Shown here piece by piece: positions 13,701 to 28,700 of a DNA stretch of 64,000 nt; the first letter of the stretch is position 1, and each line of letters starts with the position of its first letter. The position numbers were made by a program, and so were the translations under genes. The notes under the pieces are model-generated. The model searched no databases, was not told the origin of the DNA, and saw only the letters and a program-made list of their open reading frames with translations. Source of the stretch: Chiridota heheva (taxonomy: Eukaryota; Echinodermata; Holothuroidea; Apodida; Chiridotidae); contig JAIGNY010003238.1 of the NCBI GenBank assembly GCA_020152595.1, positions 432,501-496,500 of the forward strand. Reading direction: 5' to 3'.

Positions 13701-16700
13701 CTACTATCTGTGTGTTATCAAATTGTGGGAACAAATTAAGCATACCAAACAAACCCCTTTTCAAGCATTACTAACTTCCAAACTAAAAAAAAAAACAACA
13801 GAAAATAACAACCCAAGTCTTGCTTGAAATAAATCTCAAACATGCACTGCAAACCAAATCTAAATGAGAAAAGCACAAACATAAACCAAAATTTAAATTG
13901 ATGCAAAACAATTTGTATATTCATGAGCATGATGCCACTCCCTACCTCAGTTGATATGGTCGTGATGACGCCCTTGTCAAACATGGCAAAATTCTTCATC
14001 TCTGGAAGTTCCTCCCCTGGTGCTGGCATCATAGGTCCCTCTTCACTCAGTCGGAAATTGAGACGAATTGGGATTGATCGGAAGATGTCTGTAAGTTCAT
14101 TCTAAATGAAAAAAGAAAAAGGATTATTTATAGAAAATTGGCTCTCTTTTTTTCCTATAACACCATGGTTATTTGCTATGGTAGTAGTGATTAAACAAAA
14201 GGAAATGGGTCTTTCATTGGGCAAAATCTCCAGCCATAGCCCTCAAGACAAGAGGATAACTAGAAGAAGCAAGCATTGGCAATTAAGATATATTTCTACA
14301 ATAATATATATAGCCTTCATGCGGGCAGTGCTGATTTTTTGTTTATATAGTTCCGGCTGTTACAACCGTAAGAAAATCAAAAATTCGCTGGAATTAATTT
14401 TGTTCTTATTATTATTATAAGATTTCTTGAGTACATGTAGTAAGTATGTGCTCTAAAAACGCCCCCCATGTATTGTGTGATGAAAAGTACAATGACTGCA
14501 TAAGAGGGAAATATATAAAGATGTATTCTCTACATTAATATTATTTCTGTCACGATTTGCGGGGGGGAGATTTTTGACACCTTTATTCCGAACCTTGGGA
14601 AATTGTATGATTAATTCCAACTCCGCATGTAAGGCAGCACATATCAGAAAATAACTGTCCCATTATCAACTGAATTTTTTCTACAATTTCCCTTACGTAT
14701 TTCTAATATGTTTTTATTACTTTGCTTTCTTTCTATGATATCCCTTCAGGATGCCTTTGATGTAATTCTAAGGTATATCCTATTTAGAATTTTCTACCTG
14801 CCAATTAATATACCTTGCACACAAAGCTCAAAGTTGAAATAAACCAGTATCACCAATATTCTAAAGAGACCTTTGTGGCAGTGCAGTAAAGCTAGTGTCT
14901 AGGGCTCAAATCCCGGTGGGTCTCCGACCAGTGCTCCACGACTGGTTAATAAAAACGACTAATTTACGTAATTCAACGTTTTTCTTTTTTGCGAGGTCTG
15001 TTGGGACGTTATAAACCAACCAAGCGGACACTCACCTTTGACCTCAGATATGCCGTGTGAGAGACGGAGCATTTGATTTCCTCCTGAGACTGGGGATGTA
15101 GCAGCAGGGTCTGGTTAACGAGGGTGTGATCAGGATTGGAATTTTGGAAATAGACACGGGAGTTCAGTCCAAGAGCAAGACGGGTACTTTCAGTCAGGAT
15201 GTCGTATATCAGCTCTGCCAGAAAAAAACACATGAGCAAATATATTGACCATTGACATATTATGATGATTACTATATTAAAAAATAGCAGTCCAGGTAGA
15301 GTAATACAAAAAAATTTCAGGAAAATTTTAAACATTTAAATAGTTCCAAGTACACAATTGTCTTAACTGAATAGTAATTTTTCAAAAAAAATAACCCTTT
15401 ATTTAGTAAAATAACCACCAACACATTCTTTGAAATAAAGACATCATCATTCAAATAAAAAAATATAAACATCTTTTAAAATTGACAAATATACAGTTTT
15501 CAAAACTTAAAATATTTCACTACAATGTAATTTAAATTAAGTAATTTTTAATCAAGAATGATAAAGAGAAGTACGTTGGATGGTCTGGCATCATTTTAAA
15601 GAATTAGTTTAGTGGTCCAGCAAGTTGATCTCAATTTTTGTCTTCATTAGTCCTTTATCATATCTATGAAAATTCATGAAAATGTCCCTTTAATTTGTAA
15701 TTCAAGGACATGACGGTTTTCATAATGAGATGTCCTACAGCACTCACATGAGGTAATATTCACTACTTATCATCCAGTAACATAAGAAAACAACAGCGTA
15801 GAAGAACTCACCAACTTCTTCGTCAAAATCAAAGGAATTGCTGATGTATTTGGCACAGATTGTAATATTGAAGCTGTAAACAATAATCAATATTAGGCAA
15901 GTCAATGAAGTGCATATGCTAAGAAACTGACGCATTCTTCTTAATGAACTTCCTTAATGAAACCCCTACAATTAAATTTCCTTCTCTTTTTTTGAAAGGA
16001 AAATTCCCATTGATTTTCATTTTTTCACATATGAGGTGAAAAAACTATGTTAATACTGTTTAGAAGTTATGAAATTTTAAAGTATTTATGAATTTGGTTG
16101 AAAGTGACTGATTGGCAACATCTGTAATGTCATAGAGACAATTTCAACAAAACGTCTTTTGTATTTCTTAAAAAATGATTTGGATTTTTTTTTCTCATTG
16201 AAAATGTGATGTACACCAAGAAAAATACAAAATGTTTTCTTGTAAATTATATATTCCACCCTATCTCTAAAATGAACCAAAAATGCTGTTCAATAATGTA
16301 AAAAAAGTGATTAAATTTATAAGAAATACACAAGAACTGTACTGGATTTGCCTTGATGACATCACCAAGCTGCAGGACATATACTGTACGAGGTGTTTTA
16401 AGAACATTTTTCTGCTCTTCTAAATGGAATAAGATATTAACATAGTTTTTTCACCACTTTTGTTTCTATAAATTTTGTCATATTTAGAAAAATGAAAATC
16501 CATGGGAATATTCCTTTAATAGTGGTTTGTTATGCAAAACCATTCAGAATGCAATACTTATCTACTTATCCCAACACGGAGCAGATGCTGTATCCCCATT
16601 CACAAGTTTGATTGGCAAGAGGATAATAAAGCTCTACCCTCATTATGACAGAGGCAAGTAGATCTCGCCTTCCCCCACCCCCCACAAGCCTCCCGCAGGA

Positions 16701-19700
16701 TATGCATGATAAGGGACAGTTATCTAACCTTTATCATGTGGGAGGTGAGAACAGTGGCGGTGGCAGAAGTTTGGTCATGGGGGGTAGGAGGGGCAAGAGA
16801 GGGCAATTCTGTCGAAAACAAAAGCCTATAAATCGGACAAAATATGTCACTTTACAAAATTGTCTGGGGAAAGTAGGGGGCGGCACAGTGATGTTACCCT
16901 ACCATAGCGTTGCCACTGGGTGAGAACCCCAGCTCCCCACAAGCATCCAGTACATCAAGGGGAATTTGTAAACAATTACGTTATATACCACCGACATATA
17001 TAATGTACTGTACGAAAGAAATATATAACTTACCAAAGCCTTGAACCACAGTTGGGATTCTCAGCATCCAACTCATCTGGAGAAACGCTAAGAGTGGCAG
17101 TAACATTGATAACAGGTCGAGCCCTACATGCACACAGAAAAAATTAAATTAGTATTATCATTCTCTCATCTTTTATACACTTGTGAAAGAAATTTCTCAG
17201 TGCTTTAACAAAAGCAAAAGAAGTTTCTCAGTGCTTTATTGAAAGCAAGCTTAAAATCATTTTGAGATTTTTGGAAGTTTACCTACTGTATTCGACGTAA
17301 TAAGCACCCGGGGTGCTTACGAAAATAAAATTGCACTACGTTTTAGGCTCGAAGTTTTTTCATAATAAGCGCCCATGCTCAGGGCTGCATATAGTGTGCT
17401 ATTTAAACTGCCCTGTACATATATGTGAACTGGTTACATACTAGCCCCACAATGACCAACAAAAAACATCATGAGCATCACCTGCAAAATTAGCAAAGAA
17501 TGTAGCAAAACGTGAATATTTTAAGTCTTCAAATTAATCAAATGAATTATGTTATCAGTCAATAAAATATTGGGTGGGTGCTTACTAGAGCAGGGGCACT
17601 TAATACGTTGAATATAGTATTTGCCCTTGGAAAGTTGGATGGAAGATAAAAGTGTTGTGTCATATGAGAAATCAAGAATAATAGAGACATATGCTCTTTC
17701 TATTCTAAATGACTTAAAAGTGCTTGAACTGTACTTATAATGCTCGGAAAGTTATTAATAATAATAATGAATAAGATTTATAATGCGCACGTATCCACCC
17801 AGAAGGTGCTCAAGGCGCCGTACAATGTGAAAAACATAAAGGAATAACAATACAAAAATTAACGAAAACATACATAGGAGCACATACATCCATATATGTA
17901 TACACAAAAACAATATTAAATAAAAGCTTTGGACATGAGATCTTTTTTTAGATTTGTTTTAAAAATTGCAAAAGAATTGGATGATCTGACATGAAGGGGT
18001 AATTGATTCCACAACCGTGGTGCAGCTATACCAAAAGACCTATCACCCCATGAGTGGTTAGACTTTTGTTCACATAAAAGTAATTTGTCACTGGATCGAA
18101 GAGCACGAGTAGGAATATATGATTTTAAAAGGTCAGAGATATAATTAAGACGTATTACCATAAAGAAAACCTTTCTTTTTACCATTCTATCTGAACTGTT
18201 TTGAGTCTTCTAGAGACATTGAATTTAAAAGCTGGAAAAAGTGCTCAATTAATGTTCAGACCAATGTTGAAAAGTATCTAAATATTTCAGCAAAACTGCT
18301 TGCAGTGGAATCTCACAGAGAAAAGGGGACAAAGCTCTGGTGGGAAAATTTATATTCAGATTTGGAAGTTTTGTCTTTAGATTCTTACAGAAATCGAGGC
18401 CCAATGGGTGTGATGTGCTTTGACAAACCTCTGTATTATGACTAGTATTTCAAATCAACTGGCAAACTACCAAGAAAGGACACTTTCTTCCTCTTACCAA
18501 CGATTCCAAGGTTTGGTTTGTTGATGTTTAACGGCACTGCAAGTCAAGAGTCAAATGTGCCAAGAGGGTGTTAAAAACTAAGGTGTTTGAGTTAGACAGA
18601 GAGGAAAGAGAGGTGGGAGACAGGGGGAGGGAGAGAAGGTGGATAAGGGAAAGAAGTTAAGGTAATAAAAGAAAGGTAAGGAAGGTAAGGCAGAGAAGGG
18701 AAGAGAGGTTTAGATCAGGTGGAATAAATTGCTGTTACGGAGAAAGGTGCTAAAGTTGGAGGTAGGATTGTTCTTTAAAAGATCGGAAATTGAGATGGAA
18801 GGGGAGAGGTGTGATCTGGAGTTCAGGTACATGAGACAGGTTAAGAGGATATGCTTGATCGAGAGATTGGTGTTGCATGTAGGGCAGAGAGAAGCAGGGG
18901 AGCTAGAAAGTAGGTTTCAAATGATTCAACGATTTCAAAGGATTCAACAATTTCAAAGAGAGAAAAAGCATTAACAAACCTCAAGACCACAACAGCATTT
19001 GAATCCAATGCCCCGACAAGAAGATCAGGATAGTCATTTCCATCCAAGTCAAGCCCACCAGACAGAGAGTACCCGAACGTCATATTTGGCAATGGGGCGC
19101 CTTGAAGGTTCATGGGGAAATCCATGGGGGTAATCTTCTGGGCCTCTGGCTGGATGAATCCTTTCATTCCATCCCCCATGTAAATATAAACTGCTCCCTG
19201 ACCATTGTTTTCATATGGTGCACCCACAGCAAAGTCTGAAAGAGAACATAATAGTACTTAAAATTAAGAGGCAGAGCGGTTGAGTGGTATAAGGATGTTT
19301 CAACTAAGGTCATGAGGTCAAATGACTTTGTTTACATCGCCCTTTTGTAGGGAAGACTGTCCTCTGCTGTACACTTACATACATTTGCATGTTGTTATAT
19401 AAGATTACTTTTGTAAGTAGTGTGCCGGAATCTTGCTGTGCTGTTGGTTTCACTAACTGATAGGCGTGTTTAGAATCCACTGGTTAAGAGTAATTGAAGT
19501 TTTGGAGGGTAATATTTTTTTTAAAATAAACATTTTATATTATAAAATTAATTCATCTGACCACTTCATTTTAACCAACGCGTCTTTATATGCCCAGCGC
19601 GTGTTTTAATCACCAGTGCATGCTAGCGCGTGTTTTAGATCAAGTCTCTTTGTTTTACGTGTTATGTGACTAAGGCTGTATGAAGATCAGATGTGTGAAA

Positions 19701-22700
19701 TACTCAATGCACAAAGCCCTTAACTGCAAAATGGCTTCCAGTTGATTTAAGAGTCAAATCCCTCTATTATAATCTATGTCTTCCAGCCTTGAGATTGTAG
19801 GTTCGAATCCAGCTCCTAGGTCAAAATTGTTGTCTAGCTTTCTACAGACACAGATCCATGAATTTCCAAACAGCAGAGGGGAGGGGGGGGGGGTGCAGAC
19901 ATCAGTCCTGACTTACTTTTGTTCTGTTGTGCATGAGGTTTTATACTCTTTTTGCAAAACTTGCAAATGCGTTATTCTTCTCACATTCTAGCTCTAAACT
20001 TATGTAGATATTAACCATAATTCCAATTAGAATGGGAACTTTTAGCAAAAAGACACCAAGTGCAGAGGGTGTATGTGGTCTGAAAAAGGGAACCCCGCAC
20101 GCACCCTCCTGGATCTGCACCTGTTCTGGAGTGTTTCTAGCTTCCCATCATCAATTCCAAATCATTGACGTAAAACTTTGATGCACAAGGCTGGCATTTG
20201 TTGTAGCCAGATCTGCTATAGCTTGGCATCAATTAAAGGTGTGCTAATGAGTTCCCGCTAGGGAGGATCAAGTAAACATAAAAACAACATTTCTGGTTCA
20301 ATTATGCCATTGAGATCCTATCTTTGAATTACCATATTCGACGTATTAAGTGCCCCTGCTCTAAAAAGCGCCCACCCAACATTTTTTGACACATAACTTA
20401 AGCGCCCCTGCTCTAAAAAGCGTCCACCCAACATTTTTTGACACATAACTTAATTTATGTTATTAATTTGAAGATATTAAGTTTTGTTACATTATTTGCT
20501 TATTTTGCATTTGACGCTCACAATGTTTTTATGGTGGTTATCGTGGGCCTAATATCATAAAACCAGTTCATACAATGCAGTTCGAATAGCACACTGCATG
20601 CGGCCAGAGCATGGGCGCTTATCAGAAAGACACTTTGGGCCTAAAAAGTGGCGCAATTCTATTTTCGCATGCACCCTGCGTGCTTATTACATCGAATACG
20701 GTATTCTACAACAAAAAGATTTTGATCCATGATGCTGTACCATATCAAGAAACACCACCTCCTTATTTTCAAGTTTCCACTCAAGTTGATAACATCTTAA
20801 ATGAAGTGGTTTTTATAATCTTAAAGGTTTTCTTTTAATATTAATGCACAAAAAACATCAAATCTTCATTTCAGCCTATTCAAAATGAAATAATAAATTT
20901 CAGATATAGTCAAGATCAAATAAAGCAATATTATCCTTCCTATCAGACACCGTATAAATAATCTTAACATCACAGTTTATTTTTATAAAAGCTGATATCC
21001 TCATTGTTTATAAATAATGCATCATACATTTATGTAACATTTTCATTTCTAACCCTAAATGCCAAAGTGCCATAGCACTTCCTCTGATACTGTTTTCTTT
21101 CAATTCAATAACAGGTTGAAAAACGTTTGTCCTCCTCCAGCAAAAAGCATTTCAAAATCAGCTACCAAACTATTCATCAGTGCTTTCAAGTCTGTCCATG
21201 TGTGTCTGCTTTTAGGTTAGACCTGGTATGCCTTTCCATGACTAAATAATAACACTTGCTTTTTATGCAGCACTTTTCTACGCAAGTATGCATACTCAAA
21301 GTGCTTTTCAATGGAGAGTTTTGAGGCACAAACAGCTGCAGCCACACACGATGCACAAGCCTGTATTATTACCCTGCTCCAATCTCTTTATGCTGAGCAC
21401 CAAGCAAGATGGCAGCAGGTTCCATTTTTAAAGTCTTTGGTATGACCCTGCCAGAGATCGACCCAAGACCTTCCAGCTAAAAGCGAATACTCTACCAATT
21501 AAGCTAACCAGGTTAAATGACTAAATGTGTAGAAAGGAATATTTTTGTATATATAATTATAGCTTGCGATAAAAACTATTACTATGGAGAAACTTACAAT
21601 TTTTATCATTTTTGTACAAAATGAATGAAAGGATTTCAACCAGATGCTCAAATAGGCAAAATATATTTTGAAGAAATAATACACTTTTGAATACACCTGA
21701 AATTTAATTTCTACTATTATTCAAATATCATTAGCTATGTAGACAAATTTTTGTAGTAATCCTGAATTTATATTTGGTATGTAGTATGGGACATTTTTTC
21801 TTCCTGACTTGAGCATTTACTAAAGTTCCAAGTCTTCTTTATCGATTAATGAGACTTGATCTATTTATACATTATTTAAAGCTGATATTTGCAGTTATTT
21901 TACCTTGGTAGCCATCTTTGTTGATATCTCCCAGGTTGGCGATCGCCATTCCGTACCTTGAATCTCGGGGGCCCATCATCTTGATAGGATTACCATTAAA
22001 GGTACCCTGTAAAAACAAAATACAACACTCAAGTTTATGCTGTCAGGCACATGCCAGGGAAAGCACATAAAAGTCCTCTTTGACTTGTTTTCAGTATTGA
22101 CCCAAGGAATTTGTCAAGATGGGAAGTGGATGAACACTGGATAATAACAACCTGCTCTAATCCAAAAGAGTTCAGATAACCAGGCAGGGGGTTAAACTCC
22201 TACCATCAGCTTTTCTTCCCCTCTGAAGGATGGTGAATGCCACCCAACCATTGGCCACTTTTCACAAAGGTTAGGTGGGTGAGAGGATGTGATGCAGAAG
22301 ACCTTCTACACTTGATGTCAGCATATCGTTCGGCATATCTTTAGAAAAATCACTGGTTCAATCGCCGTTGGGACCTCGGACTTCCAGCTTCTCAGTCGAC
22401 TGATCTTCCTGTCTCCCTACTGGCAGGACTTCAATGAAACCATTTTAGTGTTTAATAACTAGAAACATCATTAGTTAAAAATTGTTCACTGCACAACTAT
22501 ATTCAGGACATCTCATGAAATAGCATTCTACATGTGTGATGTAACAGAAGAACCACCTCTATTTGCTTATGTAGATTTGCTTTTCAGATCCTGCACCATG
22601 GTACATTGAGAAGAAGCAGTTAAAACAAGAACTGTCAGAAGGACAGTATGCTTGACTATTCAAAGCTAGTATAGAGAATGGGCTTATTGAAGGAAGTATA

Positions 22701-25700
22701 CACAGAAATAGGGTAGCAGGGGGCAGATGAGTTCAAATTACTTGAGCTATGAAAGATGCACTGACATTTGTTTGCTTTGTTAAATTTCACATTTTACTAC
22801 AAGCTTCAAAATTTCTTTTGTGTTTTCCCAGATATTTTAGGACAAAAAATAGCTCAAGTTATATGTACCTTACCCAGTAACTGCAGAAAACATGTAAAAG
22901 CTAGCAGTCTTTATAACTGTAACACCTCTTTTAGTTCTATTAATTGAACAACAAAGAAAGAAGAGAAATGAAAGAATGCCATTCAACCCCCTTTCCAAGC
23001 TGTACCCTCCCCCTGCCCCTACACATTCCCAGAACTACATCCTAGATTGTTATACAACTTCCAATTTGAAAAAATATGTGTGTCAAGCAGTCAAGCAGCA
23101 CGAAAAATGTACAATAACATTAAAGCAAAATTATGTGAAACATTATTGCTTAACATGACAAACTAGACATTGGAAAGGAAATAAATCCCCACACCGCTAA
23201 TAATGCACATTCCAGCCTGTCCCACATTCCATCCTGACCTGTCCCAAATGTCATCCCATGCCTATACTACATGCAATCACACCTGAAAACCAGACACTGT
23301 ATGTCATTCAACCACATGCATGACCCACATGCCATCACAACTGAAATCCAGATGACACCCCACCACATGTCCAACATGCCATTTTACACTGTACCACATG
23401 CCAACCCACCCTGTTCCACATGCCAACCCACCCTGTTCCACATGCCAACCCACCCTGTTCCACATGCCAACCCACCCGGTTCCACATGCCAACCCACCCT
23501 GTTCCACATGCCAACCCACCCTGTTCCACATGCCCAACCCACCCTGTTCCCAACCCACCCTGTTCCACATGCCAACCCACCCTGTTCCACATGCCAACCC
23601 ACCCGGTTCCACATGCCAACCCACCCGGTTCTACATGCCAACCTACCCTGTCCAACATGCCAACGCATCCTGACGGAACATGCCACCCCACCCTGCCCTA
23701 CATACAATTCCACCCTGTTCTACATTAAATCCCAACCTCATCCTAATACCTACAGCTACTTTATCTTCATGTCATCTTCTACCCCACATGCCACGTATTG
23801 TTTTTATTTACCAAACCCCTAATTTAAAATATCTTTAAAAGCGAGAAAACGTTTATTTGCTTCTTTATTCATAGCAAGACAAACATTTTGTTTGTTGTTC
23901 ATGTCAGGAATGTCATTATCATAACAAAAGAAGTACTCCAAAACCTTATTTATATTTCCTTTCATACCCAAGACATCTTAATTAAAAAAAAATTCAGAGG
24001 CAAGAAATCTTTTATTTGCTTTTTCATTCATCCCAAGACTAATCTTCTAATTGCTATTCATGTCAGGATGTCACTACCATAACAAATCATCCAAAAACTT
24101 TAACCAACAAACAAAAAAACTTTAACCCAAAGCGTATAACTGGATGCTGATGCCAAGGGTAGTAAAATAGCTCTACAATTCTTGGAATAGTCCAGCTAAT
24201 AAAACTATTAAAATATGAGATAACTACTTACCATTTGATCTTCATTGATGTAGATGTAGACTGCACCACCAGCCTCTGTTTCACGATCAAAATACATGGG
24301 TGCTCCAATGATAAGTTCATCAAATCTGATTGAATAGAAAAAGACAGAGATTAAGAAATCAACTTTTAATAGAGTATGTGCAGGTGACTTCACACACACT
24401 CAGCTGGGTAACTCTTGGGTACCACAGGTATGTTTTTATGTAATGCCCACTGTACTGACAGTGTGAAAAGTAAACAGACACTTTCAGTAATGAAAAATTA
24501 AAAAACTACAAAATGCAAAAATAAGCCTTTTTTAAAAATAAAATAACCATAGAATAATGTCTTTTATTTGAGCAATCTTCAGTTTTTATACGAAAGATGC
24601 CAACACGTGGAGGCTGACCAAGAGCTTATTTTTCTGTGCGCTCTTTGTTTGTTTACTATTCCTTGACCAGTGATTGGATGATTTCCTGCACCGTGCACGG
24701 ATGACCTCAACGCTAATGCTACATTTAATCTACTGTATAAAACTTTAAATAAGATCAATGTTATAAACATGCTTCATTTATCAACATGCTTTCATATCAA
24801 CATGCTGTAAAGAGAAGGCTGGACTAATGCACACCATAAAAAACTTCAAAAAAATAATTCAAAAAGACAAATCTTATCATCTCATTTCTCTAACAGCTAT
24901 GTAAATATTGACCATCCCAATTAAATAGTACAGCAGATAATTAGACATCTAAGATAGTTTCCAATAGTGTTTGCTTAAAGGCCAGATATCATGTTAACAT
25001 GGAGATAAAACACTAATACAAGCCAACATTTCTGATTGGTCAAAATATTTACACAAGTACTGACAAACCAATCAATTACCGCCACGAAAGTTACATTACA
25101 ATGTATTGAAGTTCCTGGTTAACGGGTCAAGAAATTTTCTTGAGACGAGATTTCCTCGTTAAAGGAGACATAAAGTCTAATACAATCATTATTTTAGTTG
25201 ATAGAGGATCAAATCTTAATCAACTACCACAAAAAAATGTCTTAGATTGATTCGGGAGTTACAAAACTTGATGAGAATATTTGTTATTTTTAATACTATC
25301 ATATGAAATAAGGATTATGTCAGACTTTATGTCTCCTTTAAAAGAATGACCCTATATCTTGGTCTTTAGATCACTCAAAGCACCTTGTCAAATGTCTCTC
25401 AAATATGGCAGACTTCTCAACACTGAAAGTCACACAAATTGAATCATCTACCTAAAATATAGACTGCATGGGACTGTAGGATTTAAGAGTTGAGGACCAA
25501 ACTACCAGCTAGGCATTTCATCAGAGTGGATATACATTAGCAAAAATATTAGATAAATCATTCAGGGATAAGAGAATGCAGTAGCCCAGTGGTTACGGTG
25601 TCAGTCTCAAAAGGTAATTGGATCGAATTTTAGCCAAGACGCTGTGCTGTGTCCTTCAACAAGACACTTTTGTCCCATTTGCTCCAGTTCACCCAGCTGC

Positions 25701-28700
25701 CAAATGAGTACCAGTTTCGGCTGGGGAGTTAACCTGTGATGTGTCCCATCCAGGGGAGTCAAGTAGCACCATGGAAACAGGGTATAAGCACCAGCTCTAT
25801 AAACTCTCGAGGCTTGAAGGGATTTAATTTTAAGGGATAGACAGTGTTTAATTTCTGACATATGTGACAAGAAAATGAAACAACAAATTTTCTTGCCCCA
25901 TGGCCATCATTGCGCATGTGCAGTGAAAGGAGTTGACAAATATCATTTTATCCCTGTGGTGCAGGTATCCTAAATGTGCACAATAGTGATAGGTTTTCCA
26001 ATTACAATATTTTCCAATTTTTTTGCCTAACCGCGATCACACTTCAATGAAATCTTACATAAGCTTTACAAATATCAAAGCATTCATGCACATGTGAGTT
26101 TATTTTACCGCAATGTGATTTGATGAGGAGGCACGCCCCTAATTGCATTGTACATTATCCTGTGACAAACGGACGTTGTCAAATTAATAGAGGGTTGATC
26201 TACTCTTTCATAAGGAAGTTACTTTCTGTAACTTAATTTCAGTGTCAAATTCTCTTTCATAATTCAAAACTTCTCAAAGGAAAATATTGCATTTGTTGTT
26301 GATTCTCATTTTTTAATCAATTTCAAAAATGAAAGATGTGCATAAACAGGATTCATGGACTTAACCTTTCCCTCTCTTCATCTATGAACCCTTAATTGAT
26401 CTACAATGCAGACATTGTTTCTGTTAAAGGATTAGTTCAGTGGGCAAGCATGTCCATCTGGAGATATTCAAGTTTAAAGCTCTTGTCTTATCTATGTAGA
26501 AATATTTAAGTTTAAAGCTCTTGTCTTATCTATGTAGAAATATTCAAGTTTAAAGCTCTTGTCTTATCTATGTAGAAATATAAGCTCTTGTCTTATCTAT
26601 GCAGTAAGTCTACTACGGAAAGTTGGCATCTTCATCCTCACATTCTTAACAATTGTTAATGTATTTAAAACAAAGTTTAATTAACTTTTTCACTATTTAA
26701 TTTATTTTTCCTCAAACGTTCTTCAGGTGGTATATTACAAATATGCTTACTAGATTCAGTTTTGCCTACTTTTTGACATAATAAGCATTTTTAAACGACA
26801 AAGTCCCAAGTCAAAATATAACAGAATACATCAAGACTTTAAGGAATCTGACCCTATAAACATCACTCGTCTGATTTCAGCCATTTCTACACAAATGATA
26901 ACACTTGAAACTTAGATATCTTCTCGACAGAAAAAGATTTTTGAATGCTTTCTTCACTATTTTGTTTCTTTTGAAGTCCTCTTTCATATAAGATGGACCC
27001 CTGAACTAATCCTTTATGAAAATATACCCATAAGAGAGTAGTAAGCCCTTACCCATCACCATTTAAATCCGCTGTAGCAACATCATAGCCAAATGAGGAG
27101 TAAGCACTGTCTGACACCAACTTCTTTGTCATCATTAGTGTTTTACTACCTCCCTCTGCTTTGTCAAGAATGACAACGGCACCAGTTATATCCGCACGTG
27201 GAGCACCGCCGATATAGCTGTATTTGCCTGGCATAAAATACCCAGATGCTGCCGAAAAACCTGGAAAGAGTTCAACAGAATAAAATCAATCAAGAGAATC
27301 AACTCGATTTAATATTAAAATAATATAAAATAGAAGTAATCATACATCGTTATTTTCCATGTTTTTCAACAAAATCAAAATATAGCAGTCAAATAAACGA
27401 TCAAATGTTCTTTTTTCATTTGTGGTGAATACGCTTTCACAGCCTGCTTAAATTTTATTTTATGAAATCAAATGTATTCCTTTATATCAAATTAAATTTT
27501 TTTAAAATAATTTATTTAGAAAAATAAGTAAATGAAATATATATCATTTGCCATTATTTATTACACATTCTCATCAAAAAAAAAAACAAAAACAGGAGTA
27601 CTATTGCATAATAATGAATGCAGATAACATAAAATGTTCACAGAGATGTCACATTTCTTATAGCTACCACACATTTAACCAACATAAAAAGAAAATATAC
27701 CATGCATTTAATACAGTAACAATACACTTACGTAAACAGAACAGTGAAATAAATAAATAAATAAAATATATAAAATAAATTAAATAAAAGTTCAGCTTTG
27801 GGAATTTATACAATTTTGATATGCTCGGAAAGTAGCTTCTTGTGGAAAAAGGCTCATGAGCATCGTATTAAGGAAAATTTAGTAAGGATAGAAGTGTTGC
27901 CAAGTATGATATTTTTTTGCAATCCTTCAAATAATAATTTTATTTTCAATGATTATTAAAGAAAAAGTTTGAAGATTTGTATGATTACAGATTACAGGGT
28001 GCTATCATAAGGTCTAGGGCTAAGTGGGTCAAGTTTGGCAAAGAGAATAGTTTTTTTTTTTTTTGAAGAAGTTTTTTTACCTTGAGACATAACAAGAGGA
28101 ATAGTAGCGAGTGTCTTTTTGACGATGATAAATTGTTTAGAGTGACATACTTTCTTGTATTATTCTCTTTTATGAGAAGCGCTATTATAATGATATACAG
28201 AATAATGCTAATAATTAACGCCTTTGATTTACGAAATAAGCTACACCCACCATAGCAACGCGGTAACTAGGTGGGGCAAACAATCCTCAAATCTGCAATC
28301 GTGCATTACCAATGCATTGACATTTAGATGTTCGCAAGCTTTGGTCTATTTATGGCACTTCTCCAGATCCTTGGAGCTTTTAGCAAAGAGGATAAACAAA
28401 ATTCAGTTTGCCAAGTGTTCTGGGTAACAGCAATTAGATTTACAAAGCCCGCAGCAAGCCCATAAATGCAATTTTTGTTCACCGTTTTTCCGTCACTAAA
28501 TCTGTGTGTGCAGAAATTTGTTTTGCACAGTAAATTGCATTGAATACATACGCGTGCACCTGTTGTACTGTACCAGTATCGCGTAGGATGTTTGCCCCCA
28601 CTTAGTTACGCAGATTTTGTTGCTAGACAAATTCATGCGGTGATTGGCTAAAAAAGCTGTCAATCATCTAACTCAGACAGGTTAATTTTGTTCAGGGTTT

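Noticed and set aside
23271-23822. 183-codon His/Pro/Cys-rich ORF and overlapping ORFs on both strands
   Set aside because: They follow a 22-bp minisatellite; multiple frames are open at once and there is no domain.
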